Shown piece after piece: positions 1 through 10,810 of a stretch of 64,000 bases of DNA (position 1 is the stretch's first letter; each line of letters opens with the position of its first letter). The stretch spans positions 6,588,545-6,652,544 of the forward strand of contig CM020620.1 of NCBI GenBank assembly GCA_009829735.1. Reading direction: 5' to 3'. Both the position numbers and the translations under genes were made by a program. Below the pieces are notes generated by a model. That model did not search any database, was not told the origin of the DNA, and saw only the letters and a program-made list of their open reading frames with translations. Source of the DNA: Pyropia yezoensis. Its lineage: Eukaryota; Rhodophyta; Bangiophyceae; Bangiales; Bangiaceae.

Positions 1-552
1 TCAGAACCGCCGGAACGTAGAGCTCCACGCGAAGGTGGAAGCGTCCGGGACGGGGAACACGAGGGTAACGCAAGGTTGAATTTTTTTTGTGAGGGGGAAG
101 CAACGGGCACAGCCCCACGCGCAGATATCCCTCTTTTGCCCGCCAGTCCAGGGCCCGCTGTGGGACCCCGGAGTGCGGACCAACAATCCCTACACTAAAC
201 ACCCAATCAAAACACTCAGAACCCTCCAACACATTTCTCCACGCAAAACACGCTCAGTGGAGGGATCTCACTGAACCTCGGCCAGATTGGGGCGGAAGTA
301 GCCCGCCCTAGGTAACTTCCCTTCACTGGCCAGAAGGCCAATTCCAATCGGGCGTGCGTAATCGCTCTACCCGATATTATCTTATCTCCCCCCCCCATTC
401 ATGGGGGGATCCAGCGAGGATGACGTGGCGTGCCCCTCCCGAGGGAGGAGCGACCCCCTCCTGCCCCCGATTGGTCAGGGGCAGAGGTCGCCACGATCCG
501 CCTCTTCCTGAAGGGGGATGCCCCTAGTCCGAGGGGTGCGGTAAACCCCCAG
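1..552 (-). repeat. Left arm of a large inverted repeat (dispersed repeat family)
   Basis: This stretch is the reverse complement of 4,326-5,388 with the 518-bp MITE removed. The match runs through several hundred bases with scattered substitutions and starts at the first base of the window, so the arm probably continues beyond the edge. It holds no convincing coding frame. It ends abruptly at about 552, where Ty3/gypsy sequence begins. Confidence 0.8.
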
Positions 553-1999
553 AGTAGCGCAACTCTACCATGATCACGTCTACCGTCATCACGGTCTACC
601 ATCCGATGTCGTCTGCGACCGAGACCGTATCTTCTTCTCCAACTTCTGGCAGTCGCTCACTGAAATTCTCATGGCCAAGATGAAGGCATTTTCGGCCTAT
701 CATCCCCGGACGGACGGGCAAACCGAGATCATGAACAAGAAGATTGAAGAAATCCGAAACTTTGTGAACCATCACCAGGGTGATTGGGACCTCTGTCTTG
801 TTGCTGCAGAAGTAGCTTACAACCGGTCACCCAATGCGGCCACGACGTACTCCCCATTCTTCCTAAACTATGGGTTTAAACGAAGGACGGTACCTGTGGA
901 CATCCTCGACGGCAAGGAATCGAAACTACCAGCAGTCTCAGATTGGCTAAGCAGTGTGCAAGAAGCTCAGGAGACTGCCATTACCGCCATCAAGAAGGAA
1001 AATGAGACACGCTCGGCGTAAGCTAACCGCCGACGCCGACCATGTACGATCGCTGTCGACGATCTCGTGTTCCAGAGCACCAAGAACCTTATACCGGACG
1101 CGCCTTCCAAGGCGCTCGCAAGTTGATGCCCACGTTTTCGGGACCATACTGAGTCACTGAAAGCATCAACGATGTTACGTTCCGTCTGGATCTTCCTCAA
1201 GCAGTCCTTGATCGAAAGGTGCACAACGCCTTTCACGCCAGTCTACTGAAGTCGTACAGCGCTGATCCGTATGGTCGACTTCCTCCCGCTCCACCTCCGG
1301 TAGCATTTCCGGACGGTTCGGTTGAGTATGAAGTGGACTCCATTATTCGGTCACGAAAAGGCCGTGGACGACTGCAGTACCTGATCAAGTGGAAAGGCTG
1401 CGATGTCAGTGAGAGCACCTGGCTAACCAAGCAAGACCTCGATAACGCACCTGAGGTTCTCAACGCTTTCCTTCGACGCACGTCCTAAGGGGGGGGGGTG
1501 TAAGGATTTCCCCCCTAATCCAATGCCTCATGCCTAAGGGATAATATCTGGGACGTCTCCTTGCAGATCCTGCCGAACCAACTCCTGGCAACATGGATCA
1601 ATTCCTTGTATTGTGGGGCATGACACGGTGTACCTCCCAGACTCATGATGAGTCAGCTGCTGTCTCACGGTGTCCGCTGGCCGCACGACAGCGGCAATCG
1701 ACAACGCATCATGGCCTGTCCAAAGGCGCCACCGTCAGCACCCATGACGAGCCACATCTGCCACAGCTGGCGAGTCCGTTATAATGTCCTCGCTGCAGTA
1801 TTGCAGCGATGTGACTGGCTGGCCGGCTGGCACATTTGATCGACTCGATCGAACCGTGCTTGCACGCATTTCGGACCTTCGGACCGCCTGGCGTCTGGGG
1901 CCGGCTGGGACGGCGCACTGGGTGCTGCACGCCGGACCCCTTCGTTCGGGGCAAACTGGGGCTGCACTCATTTAGTGCGCACGCCCGCCCATGCTTTGT
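553..1999 (+). mobile_element. Ty3/gypsy chromovirus fragment: integrase part, chromodomain, 3' LTR (broken)
   Basis: A 3' remnant of a Ty3/gypsy LTR retrotransposon. Integrase core sequence lies near 620-1,020 (HPRTDGQTE-type motif, then VAYNRSP), and a chromodomain near 1,320-1,490 (LQYLIKWKGCDVSESTW). A G-rich polypurine tract (1,488-1,498) leads into an LTR starting with TGT at 1,499. The LTR matches the one at 59,778 at roughly nine bases in ten, so the two belong to one family that has been diverging for some time. The 5' part is missing at the junction near 553 and the coding region is broken. The right boundary is uncertain because similarity to the other LTR stops at about 1,999. Confidence 0.85.
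1499..1999 (+). repeat. LTR (matching part), same family as 59,778-60,278
   Basis: It begins TGTAAGGATTTCCCCC directly after a G-rich tract and aligns base for base, with scattered changes, to 59,778-60,278. Past 1,999 the two copies diverge completely, so the true LTR end is not resolved. An AATAAA at about 2,154 could be a polyadenylation signal if the LTR extends that far. Confidence 0.75.
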
Positions 2000-3500
2000 A
2001 CTCTCGAGCGTAAAGTAGATGCCGCGTTCCGTTACCCCAAGACTGAGCGGGACAGAGAAAAAACCGTTGGGCCCTCTGCCGTCAGCGTCCTGCGACAACT
2101 TCTTGAGTGGGCTTGTGTGACCTTGGCGGGGTCTTTCACAAGTGCACAGTCAATAAACTGGCGCCATTGAGTGCTGTTTTCATTATACGCGTGTACCTGT
2201 GTGTACGAGTGGATTTGCCATGAAGATACAAGTTGATGTCTTCTCGCGCCCAGCCATTCCCGACTGGGCGACGCTGCGGAAGTCCCGAAGCGGCACCAGC
2301 GTTCCATGCCCTTCACGGGCCGACCCAGACCGTCTTGTAGTGCAACAGGAGCGGACTACGTGATCTCAGGCGCGTCCGAGATCCCGTCGGTCTGCCAGCA
2401 CAGACCTCTGCTTCTCCTGGCCCGGCGTGTGTCACTGAAGCGCCTCGAGGAGCGAGGAACCAGCTCCCATGCGGGTGCACGACTGCGACAGGAGCCATTG
2501 CGCTCGAAGCCTACTTGCAGAGCAATTTTCGTGCCTGCTTGACTCGAGGGGGGCTCATAACCACAGAAAGCCACCTCCAGTTGGCTTCACCATCAGCTGA
2601 TGTGCCTCTGCAGGGCATCTTCATGATTCGTTGCTCTCTGGAAGGTCATGATCGCAGCACGATGTCCCTGGCATGAAGTGAGACCCCGCCCTCGTGCCCC
2701 AAATCTGGATTCTCCTTTGCAATGTTCCGCCGTTCGTGTATGTGCGCCGGGCTTCCGCAGGTGAAGATCCCCGATGGATATTGGGCAGCCAATGAGAGTC
2801 ATCTTGTGTGCACGACTGATCAAGAATTGCCTTCAGAATTGCATGTTTGCTTCATGATCCCGCATGTCATGGACACAGATTGCAGGTTCCGCACAGCTAC
2901 TCGTCTATTGGTTGGGGGATGCACAATAGCATTGTGGGAATATGTTACGTACAAAACCTTAAGGTCTTGTGTTCAGGTCGATGGCATCGGTCGTCGACTT
3001 TCCCCACGGGGGTATCACCTCGGTGAGGAAGCGCATGGCCGACGACGATGGCGAACGCCGTCGTTGTCGCCAAAATCCTTTCGCGTCGACCCCATATGGG
3101 GTCGCCTTGCTAACGGCGTCGACGGCGTACGCCCCGACAACCGTTTACACTGGTACCGTGGTACCACTTCGCCAACTCACCCGCCAGACGGGGATGGTAG
3201 ACGTGCACGCTTACATGTGTGCGTGGCTTGGCACGTGGCCGTCGTCACCCCCATGGGGGTGCGCAGGCACAGGACGTACAGGCGGAGTGACGGGAGAGGG
3301 TCATAAGACCCTCCCACAGTAGTCGCCCTTGACGACAGCGGCAACAACGACCGCTCGCCCTTGCTCTTGGTGCGATCTTCGTCGATAGGGAAGAGGGGTG
3401 CACCCCGATAGACGTCGCCCCCTCGAGGGGACGCGGAGGACGACCCCCCGACAAGGGGGGCCGCCACACGGTCACTTTCCGGCATATCATCCACCCCCAT
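2000..3500. other. No gene recognised
   Basis: Moderate-GC sequence containing only short, compositionally unremarkable frames on either strand. It may include the rest of the LTR at its left end. Nothing resembling a known domain or RNA was seen. Confidence 0.5.
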
Positions 3501-3539
3501 AGGGGGATGACCTCCCAGAGACGAAATAGTGTCCGGCCA

Positions 3540-3850
3540 GGAGGGCGGCCCTGCAACAAGGAGATAGGCGCCCGCCTACAGCGGCGACGCGCCCAAGAAG
3601 AAATTGGCCGCCCACAGCGGCGGCACAGCGACGACGACGGTGCCGTCCTTAGTGGTGGAGCACCAAGGAGGAAGAGGTCCGCCCGCAGTGGCGTCGCAAC
3701 GGCAACGACGGCGCTGGCCCTCAGCGGCCGGACAACAGCAACGGCGACCGCGCACAGCGGCTGCGCGCCACGGAAGAGGTGCGCACCCACGGCGGCTGCG
3801 CGTAAGAGACGACGGCGGCCGCCCATAAGGGCGGCGCCCGCACAGAGGAA
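3540..3850 (+). repeat. Degenerate ~30-36-bp tandem repeats around CGCCCACAGCGGCG
   Basis: Variants of CGCCC(A/G)CAG(C/T)GGCG recur about every 30-36 bases, for example near 3,570, 3,610, 3,680, 3,720, 3,755 and 3,790. They produce an Arg/Gly/Ala-rich open frame on + (3,507-4,352) that is better explained as a repeat by-product than as a gene. The tract is the inner part of the repeat unit whose outer part forms the right inverted arm. Confidence 0.5.
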
Positions 3851-4568
3851 ACCCGCCTTTAAAGTGGGGCGAGAGCCGCGACGGCCCAAGGTGCCCCACC
3901 TGGAACGGTGGGAAGAAAAAAGCAAGCCGGAGGCTCCACCGTATGGTGGCGCCGAGGAAAATATCGACAGGAAAAGGGGGGGGGCACTCTCTCTCCCTCA
4001 AGACCCCGCGGCTGCACCCTCGAATGACGGTGCAGTGAGGGGAAGCGCCCGGGAGAACTCGGGTCACACCCGGTCCGTGCAGGCCCGGCGCCCCCGTATG
4101 GGGGCACTTGGGTACGCCGCCCCGAGTGAAGAGCGAAAGGCAGGGGGTGCTTGTGTGCAATTCCCCTTGTACGCCGTCTCGAGGCACCCCGCAGAAGTGG
4201 GTTGCCCCAAGGCGGGGTGGGGGTGCGATGGCAGTCCCAAGGCGGCACCTCGCTCGAGGGGCGCGTCAGACGACCCCTTTTCGTCAGCGCATACGGGACG
4301 CGTGGCCTTAAGGCGTGGGGAGTTTGGGGGTGTACCGCACTCCTCGGACTAGGGGCATCCCCCTTCAGGGGGAGGCGGATTCGGGCGACCCCGGCCCCTG
4401 ATCAATCGGGGGCAGGCGGGGATCGCTTCGCCCTCGGGAGGGGTACGCCACGTCAACCTCGGTGGATCCCCACCATGAACGGGGGGAGAGATAGAGCAAT
4501 ATCGGGCAGAGCGATTACGCCCGCCCGATTGGGATTTGGCCTTGTGGCCTGTGAAAGGAAGTTATCTA

Positions 4569-5086
4569 GTGTCTATTCTACTGAGGGGATCATTTGATCC
4601 TTTTAGGATCAAATGATCCCCTTTTTCAAGTCCTGTTTTCTCATACTTCCCGACGTCCCCTGTTCAATCTTACACCAGAAATGGACTCAGCGCCGGCTGT
4701 ATACCCCTGGGGGAACTTGAGTGCATCCCATTCAGAGGAGAACGTCAGTCGTGCAAGATGAAGGCGGAGAGGGCAGTGGTCGTCGTCGTGGACTGGGGGG
4801 GGGGGCGTGGGGGACGGGCGGTGCAACGCGCACCGAAGGCCGAGGCGGACACTCCAGGCAGCGGCTGTGTTGGCGTGGGCGCTGGCGGTCAACTGTGGCG
4901 TGCCACCGTCAGTGGAGCACGGCGGGGAGCGTGTGGCAGCGCCGTCCCCTCCCCCCCCCCGGGTGGCTCCGTGACCTCTGGCAGTGCCGAGTGTGGCCCC
5001 ACGAGGTCAGAATCGACGTTTTTCTTGAGGATCATTTGATCCGTGGCCGAGGATCACTTGATCCTTTTTTCCAGTGGAATAGACAC
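4569..5086. mobile_element. 518-bp MITE with TA target duplication (Tc1/mariner-like)
   Basis: The ends are inverted repeats, GTGTCTATTCTACTG at the left and its near-complement CAGTGGAATAGACAC at the right, and each end is flanked by TA (4,567-4,568 and 5,087-5,088). The related left arm of the inverted repeat has a single TA at this position, so insertion is seen directly. Interior copies of GGATCA(A/T/C)(T/G)TGATCC extend the inverted ends. There is no transposase, so it must have been mobilised in trans. Assignment to Tc1/mariner rests only on the TA duplication. Confidence 0.85.
4584..4622. repeat. Perfect hairpin in the MITE, 17-bp stem, 5-nt loop
   Basis: GGGGATCATTTGATCC (4,585-4,600), TTTTA loop, then the exact reverse complement (4,606-4,621); A4584/T4622 adds one pair. 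A related GGATC(A/C)TTGATCC palindrome sits near the right end at about 5,030-5,065. Confidence 0.85.
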
Positions 5087-5388
5087 TAGGGTGCGCTACT
5101 TCGGCCCCAATCTGGCTGGGATTCAGTGAGATCCCTCCACTGAGCGCTTTTTGCGAGGAGAGATGTGCTGGAGCGTTCTGTGTGTTGGGTGTTTAGTGTA
5201 GGGAGTGTTGCCCCGAACCCCGGGGTCCCACAGCGGGCCCTGGACCGGCGGGCCAAAGAGCGCGTGGGGCTGTGCGCGCTGCTTCCCACTCAGAAAAAAT
5301 CAACGTTGCGTTACCCTCGTGTTCTCGGTCCCGGACGCTTCCACCTTCGCGTGGAGCTTCACGCTCCGGCGGTTCTGACTCCAGGGTT

Positions 5389-7197
5389 TATGCCCCGGGT
5401 TCCCCATCATCTTCTTCAGAAGGATTAGGTACCCCGTTGGTGTGGGCTTACGCCCAGATAACCACCACACCCACGATCGCTGGGACCGTCGCGCAATGCG
5501 GTTACGAAGCGGGCTGCCCGATTGGCCTTGCGCGCGAGCTGTTGGACGAGAGCGAATGTCGACGACATCGGTGGACATGTCCAGTTACACACTCCCTACA
5601 TTCTAGAAGTCATGCACGGCACCACTGAGATCGATGCATAAATCTAAATGCAATCAATCATAGTTCAACAATAGACTACTCAGTTGGCGCAATCCCCGAT
5701 TTTTAATGTGCTTTTCAGCTCAGTGCTGGGTAAGCCCCCCCGGCCCACCCCGCAACTTCTCCCCCTTGCCCGCTGTCCTGTTCGTCATCTCATTATTTGC
5801 GCCCGCTACGCCGCGGAGCAGGCACAGGAGGACTGGCGCTGCGCGACGGTCAGTCGCTCACGCGGACGCTGCTACTTGTGCCACCACTGCTGTCGCTGAC
5901 ACAGCAGACTTCCTCGCCGCCGCCATGGCCGCCAACCCTTTCACTCTGATGGTTGTACGCGCCAAGTACGATGGGAGGTCGGTGCGACGTTGAAGAGCCC
6001 TAGTTCCAAGACTGCTACGGCCACTGGCTCTGTCGGCTTTGCCACCACGCTGACGGTCACACCCGACCCATCGCCGCCTTCAACACCGTCCTGGGGGGCA
6101 AGACCAGTAACAAGAGTGCGAGGAGCGAGCAGGTTTGAAGCACTTTTTCTGAGCGACGACTTAAGGGGCGCGCCCCACGGCGACGCGGAAATGAGGCTCA
6201 GGCCAAGTCCAGCAAAACTTCGATTACTTGCGAACATTGATATTTAATAGATTAATATAATGATTAATCGATTAATCTATGGATTAATCTATCTGGAATG
6301 CAAAACATTCTTTTCTTTCAAGTCATGACTTGGACCGTGTTTAATAGGATGGCCACCTTAATACCGAGGCTCATGGTTGCGCTTGCGCCTTTTCACTGTA
6401 CGTGCACGTATTTAGATAGCTCTTGAGTAGGTTTTAGTTTGGTTGCTGTGTTCGAGGACTACTCGCGTAAGATTGACGTCGCTTGTAAGTCTGTCGTAGG
6501 TAGAAAGCGCGTAGGGAAGCGTTTGCTCGCGAAGGTAACCGGCTTAGTAATCGGGTTTCGATCAGCTGGGAAGCATGGGAAGCGTACTCCCAGCGCGGAA
6601 TTGATGGACGCGGGGATTGGCGAGCTCCTCTTCTCTTGAGCCGCGGCGCTCGGCTTAGCGAGAATTTGCGGCGGCCCCCGCCAAGACCTTTTGCAGTCTT
6701 GGGAAAGAGTCCACGTGGTCGAGCGAAGCTCGAGTGCTTGAGGAAGACAAGCATCGACCGAGCTCTTCGGTCGTCGCCCGATCGTATGACTGAACTGTAG
6801 TCGGCGTGGGCTCGTCTGACGATCGATTCACGAGCCCGATTAGCAGGCGGACTTTTCCTAGTGAGGATGTATTTACATTTTGTTCCCCTTCATTCAACTC
6901 CGTTTTCCCCACGAGATTTAGATTGTCTAATTAACGAACCATTGGCCGTCCATGCTTGCGAATAGTCTCGGCCCCTGTGTTGTGTGGCGCCCAGCAGGGA
7001 CGGACGATCCAAGGAAGGCGACGCAACTGCATGGGCGCCTGCGTGGAAGCGGGGAGGGAGTGCGGGTGGGCGGGCGCCCCGGACCGGGACGCAGGCGCTG
7101 ACGCTGACGCTTCCACTGGATAGCCGACCGACGGGCTGGCTGAATTGCGCTCCACGACCCGCCTCCCGCCGCTGTCCCGACGCTGCGCCGGGTGACA
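5389..7197. other. No gene recognised
   Basis: Mixed-composition DNA between the inverted repeat and the KDZ transposon. Short frames occur on both strands but none has a recognisable domain or a clear coding bias. The only distinctive structure is the AT-rich palindromic patch at 6,236-6,300. Confidence 0.45.
6236..6300. repeat. AT-rich palindromic patch built from GATTAATC
   Basis: Within GC-rich DNA, about 60 bases consist of overlapping ATTAAT/GATTAATC words. The core GATTAATCGATTAATC (about 6,264-6,279) is a perfect 16-bp palindrome and flanking ATTAAT words extend it imperfectly. No function is assigned. Confidence 0.7.
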
Positions 7198-7204
7198 GCG
7201 TCAG

Positions 7205-7264
7205 GAGCGTGGAAAAACACTTCCAAAGGTCGACGCTATTTCCGAGGAATGGGGGGGGTCGACA
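7205..7264 (+). repeat. Left terminal inverted repeat of the KDZ transposon
   Basis: It contains AAAACAC, then TCCAAAGGTCGACGC, then a G8 run leading into GTCGAC, all matched in reverse complement at 22,974-23,032. GTCGAC occurs at 7,229, 7,258, 7,305 and 7,331, a subterminal cluster that would suit transposase binding sites. Confidence 0.85.
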
Positions 7265-7821
7265 CATCAGGTGTAATCCCCGTGCAGTAGGCCTACGGGC
7301 GCCTGTCGACCTCGGCTGGACCGCGCCCTGGTCGACAGCAGCGCGTGGTCCTCGCGCGTGCCATCTCGTGTTTTGTTAATCACGAGGCGTGGTCTACTTG
7401 ATGTTGCACGGAATGCTGTGGGCCTGGTACTTTGTACGCTGTACCGGCTCCTGTACATACATACGTTGTTCACAGCCTTGCAGCGCTGCTGGCGCGCTCC
7501 TCCCTCCCGCGGCGCCAGGATCGGTATTACCGGGCCTCGCGCGTTTCCTGCCCGGGTGCATTGCGCTTCATCCCGCCTTTTTCATGCTACGGGCGTGGAC
7601 GTTATCGCCGCTCGCGCGGAGCGGCAGGGCGTACCGGTGGACTATGGGGCACCTTAGCAGCGGTGCGACGCACGCGGCCGCAATACCACTCCTAGGCCTG
7701 GGAGTACGCCCGCTGGGACTGGAGCGCGCTCGTGCCATCGTCCGCCGACTATTGTCGTGTGGCGTGCCGCTGGTGCCGGCTTGTCTCTTTGTGGGCAGCG
7801 GGGAGGGGCCTGGCAACGAGC

Positions 7822-8056
7822 ATGGATCAGTCGCAGCCGGACTTGCGCGGGACGCGGCGAGGGCCGTGGGGACGACCGGCATCTGTGTTCGGCTCCCAGG
7901 ACCCTGACGGCCTGGCGGACTGGTCGTTGCCGCCACTGTCGCACCCGGCCGACTCCACCCAAGGACGGCACGGGTTGTCGGCAGACACGGGGGATGCTCC
8001 AACAGAGCTGCGGTTGGGTGGGTATGACCGTGAGTCTACCGCGGGACATGCGTTGT
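7822..8056 (+). pseudogene. KDZ transposon ORF1, 5' part (cut by LTR element)
   Basis: An open frame starts MDQSQPDLRGTRRGPWG and runs up to the target duplication of the nested LTR element at 8,052-8,056; an in-frame upstream ATG at 7,732 is an alternative start. The frame is rich in Asp, Pro, Gly and Ser and has no recognisable domain. Its phase fits the + frame that resumes at 13,081 beyond the insertion, so I infer it is the amino-terminal piece of ORF1 (main part 13,081-15,422). It lies ~560 bp inside the left terminus, leaving room for a promoter. Confidence 0.5.
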
Positions 8057-8525
8057 TGTGGCAAAAACCACTTGCACACACGACACCCAAGTTGGGGCGG
8101 TGTACAAGGGCTGCCTCCCGTGTCGGGGGAACCGGAAGAAGTGCGAGTCGCACACACTCTGTCCCTGTTGTGGGGCAAACCCCCCACTGACAAACAAGAG
8201 GATGGTGTGTGGTCCAACAGTTTCTTGGTCGGGACGGGGACGCAGGGCCAAGCCCCGCTGTCCCTCCCCTCATCCCCCCAGGGTCCCCTCAGAATCTCGC
8301 CACTCAGAATCTCCCACCCCAGCACCTGCCCACCGGGCCACACGAAAATTCAAGACGATAAATGCAGAAAACCCTCAAATCCAAGTTGGATTTACTACTA
8401 AGCTAACTATCCCAAACTTAGGGAATATGGACCCAAATGCAGGGGGAGGAACGGATCAGGCTAGTGGCCTGCCGCCCCTTGCATGGCACGTTTTGCCCCC
8501 CTACCTGGAGGTCAATACTGCCACA
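8057..8525 (-). repeat. LTR (3' LTR of the minus-oriented element)
   Basis: 469 bp, TGTGGCA...TGCCACA, about 98% identical to 12,607-13,075. The purine-rich tract just outside it at 8,526-8,540 (read on minus) marks it as the 3' LTR. Confidence 0.9.
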
Positions 8526-9268
8526 CTTCCCTCTCCTCAGTTCCGACCGACCCGGTCGGCCCTGTGAGGGGGTGCGTAAACGCACGTCTCGGCGTTGGGG
8601 GGGCGCGACTTGCTGTCCCCCCCTTGAGTACGCAACGCGGATGTGGAGGCGGTCGCGTTGACCGCCCCTCTCCTCAAGCTTGCCCACTCGGCAGCTTGCT
8701 CTTCTCGGTTCACACTTCACCATCACCACCACCTCCCCTTCACCTTCCACGGGGCCGCCCCACGCTGGGGAGGCCACCCGTCCACCCACGATCCGCGTCC
8801 CCCTCAACTCGAGGCGGGTCTCGTGCCGCTGTAGCCAGGGCGTCTCTCCCCAACTTGGGGAGAGCCATGGCGACCCCGGGAGTGGAGACGGATTCTCTCG
8901 ACGAGCGTATGGAGGACACCTCCTACGGTGCAGCGCCCGCCGGGACTTCCGGCGGGGGCTACGCGATCACTCCGGGGGATGGGACTCCCGCGTCACCCGG
9001 CTTTGGGCTGACGGCGGGATCTCCCGCGGAGACGGGACAAGTTGTCCCGCGTGAGGCCTTGGGGCGGTGGTTTTACCCCGCTTGGCCTCCCTATGAGGAG
9101 GGGTTGACTGTTCTTCGCTGTGGCCGACTTGGCGCAGCGATGGGTCGGGTATGGGACCGTCTACGGGAGAAGTAACCCCGTAGGGTCGGGTTCCCTGCCG
9201 GCTTCAGGACGGACCAGTTTGCCTTCCTGGACGACGAGGAGGTCGAAGGCGTTCAGCTTGCCAAGGCC

Positions 9269-10810
9269 ATGGTGGACCGCGGGGGAACTATCCCGGGTCC
9301 CGGCGACTTGCCGACTTTCACGTGGGACGCTGTCGCAACTCGCCCACCGTACCTCCACGAGGCCGATCCGCACACTCATCACTTTGATGTGCGGATGGAG
9401 AAAGACTTCCGGCGAGGTCCCTACTTGGTGACCTCGGCTCAACTTGAGTTTCCTCAGCAGTCTGCTGCCAGTAAGGAGCAGTACTATCCGAAGAAGCCCG
9501 AGTGGTGGCCTCAAGTAGAGGTCCCCTACGGGTTCCCGGCGTTGCTGCCACGGTTGCTTGACCACTTCGGCTCCTTCATGTTGACGGCTGGCCCTGATCA
9601 CCTGGTGGGGGCCATGTTGGCCACCCAGTGGCTCCTCGAGGTCATGTCGACCTGGGTGTCTTGTGTTCAGCGGCGGGGGATGCTCTGGCATCTCCCCCTC
9701 CGGCTTATCCAAGGTTTGGAACAGCTCACCCCTCAGCTAGTTGCTGAGGGGTGCTCGTCAAGACAACTCACTCTACTTGAGGAGATGCTCCGCCTCCATA
9801 AGTTTATCGAGTGGGAGAGCATTGAGCACAAGTTGCGCCGCCCCACTCGTGGGCCCAATGACGATGGCGCACTTCGCCAGTTCGCGTGGGTCGCTCGTGA
9901 ACTTCACGACGGCCGTGTGGTCCTTCGAGAGGGGTTGGGCATCGGGGACTACCCGTATGCCCCGGGAGTGGATCGCCACACTGCGCCACCCCCGGACAAG
10001 CCCATAGGTATGGCCGTGCCCTCACATGATGACCATATGACTCAACCCACTGCGAGGGCCCCAAGTCGGGGTCGCAGTTACACCCGGCCACCGCCACCTC
10101 GGCGTGCCCCTCCGCTTCCTTCTGTCCCCCACCAGCCGCACGGGGACATCCCGATTAGCGTGGCCATTGAGTCGTCCACCCCGGTGTCCCCCAACTTGGG
10201 GGCCACCCTCCTGACGGTATACCCCAAGTTGGTGTTACCGCCCACGCCTCTAACCTCAGAGATGATGATCACCACGTTGGTGCGCACCATTTCCTGGTTG
10301 GCCGCGTCGACCGCAACCCTTCAAAGTTCCGAGACTCCTCAACTTGAGGAGCGCGTTCGTACTGCAGTGGCGACCGCGAGTTGCGAGTCGGTGGCGGAGT
10401 TTATGACAGCCGAGTTGGCTCGCATTGGGGCTATTATGCCCCAGCCAGCCCCACTTGGGCGTGGTAAACGTCGCGCGAGCCGGGCATACTCGCCTCCTCG
10501 CCGTCGTCGCCGACACTCGCGGCGCTCTCCCTCCGTGTCGGAAGACGAGTTGTCTTACTCCGTCTCGGAGTTCTCCACTCCGTCAGAGTCGGAGTCGGTC
10601 CGGCGTCTGCGTCGCCAACTTGCGCGCAAGACTAAGCAGAAGAGCAGCCGCGGTCGTCGCCACTTGCGCGACCGTGAGGTGCGCGACGGATCCGACTTGG
10701 AGGCAGCGGCCCCGCCGACTGGTGGGGAGCGTTATCGCCGTGGGTTTCGCCGCTCGCCTCTACGTGAGGGCGAGGGCCGTGGGGTTGGAGAGTCTAGCAT
10801 GCATTCCTAG
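9269..10810 (+). CDS. 513-aa ORF on the antisense strand of the LTR element, function unknown
   Basis: An open frame of 513 codons from MVDRGGTIPGPGDLP, opposite in sense to the element that carries it. Residues ~60-230 look like a folded, mainly helical domain with many Trp, Leu and Glu (WWPQVEVPYGFPALLPRLL, then LIQGLEQLTPQLV). Residues ~250-330 are Pro-rich. The carboxyl end is basic and Ser/Arg-rich (RRRRHSRRSPSVSEDE, then RRLRRQLARKTKQKSSRGRR), suggesting nucleic-acid binding or a nuclear protein. No family was recognised; a captured gene or an antisense accessory ORF, as known for some plant Ty3/gypsy lineages, are both possible. Open sequence continues upstream, so the true start is unsure. 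Confidence 0.5.
   Translation: MVDRGGTIPGPGDLPTFTWDAVATRPPYLHEADPHTHHFDVRMEKDFRRGPYLVTSAQLEFPQQSAASKEQYYPKKPEWWPQVEVPYGFPALLPRLLDHFGSFMLTAGPDHLVGAMLATQWLLEVMSTWVSCVQRRGMLWHLPLRLIQGLEQLTPQLVAEGCSSRQLTLLEEMLRLHKFIEWESIEHKLRRPTRGPNDDGALRQFAWVARELHDGRVVLREGLGIGDYPYAPGVDRHTAPPPDKPIGMAVPSHDDHMTQPTARAPSRGRSYTRPPPPRRAPPLPSVPHQPHGDIPISVAIESSTPVSPNLGATLLTVYPKLVLPPTPLTSEMMITTLVRTISWLAASTATLQSSETPQLEERVRTAVATASCESVAEFMTAELARIGAIMPQPAPLGRGKRRASRAYSPPRRRRRHSRRSPSVSEDELSYSVSEFSTPSESESVRRLRRQLARKTKQKSSRGRRHLRDREVRDGSDLEAAAPPTGGERYRRGFRRSPLREGEGRGVGESSMHS

Larger units (their letters stand above)
4326..5388 (+). repeat. Right arm of the large inverted repeat, containing a MITE
   Basis: Reverse-complement partner of 1-552. 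The arms are collinear except that this one carries an extra 518 bp (4,569-5,086) flanked by TA, which the left arm lacks. The homologous empty site in the left arm lies near 305-315 (CCTAGGTAAC). Confidence 0.8.

Noticed and set aside
3507-4352. A 281-codon plus-strand Arg/Gly-rich protein
   Set aside because: It is produced by degenerate ~36-bp repeats inside a dispersed repeat and has no ordered segment.
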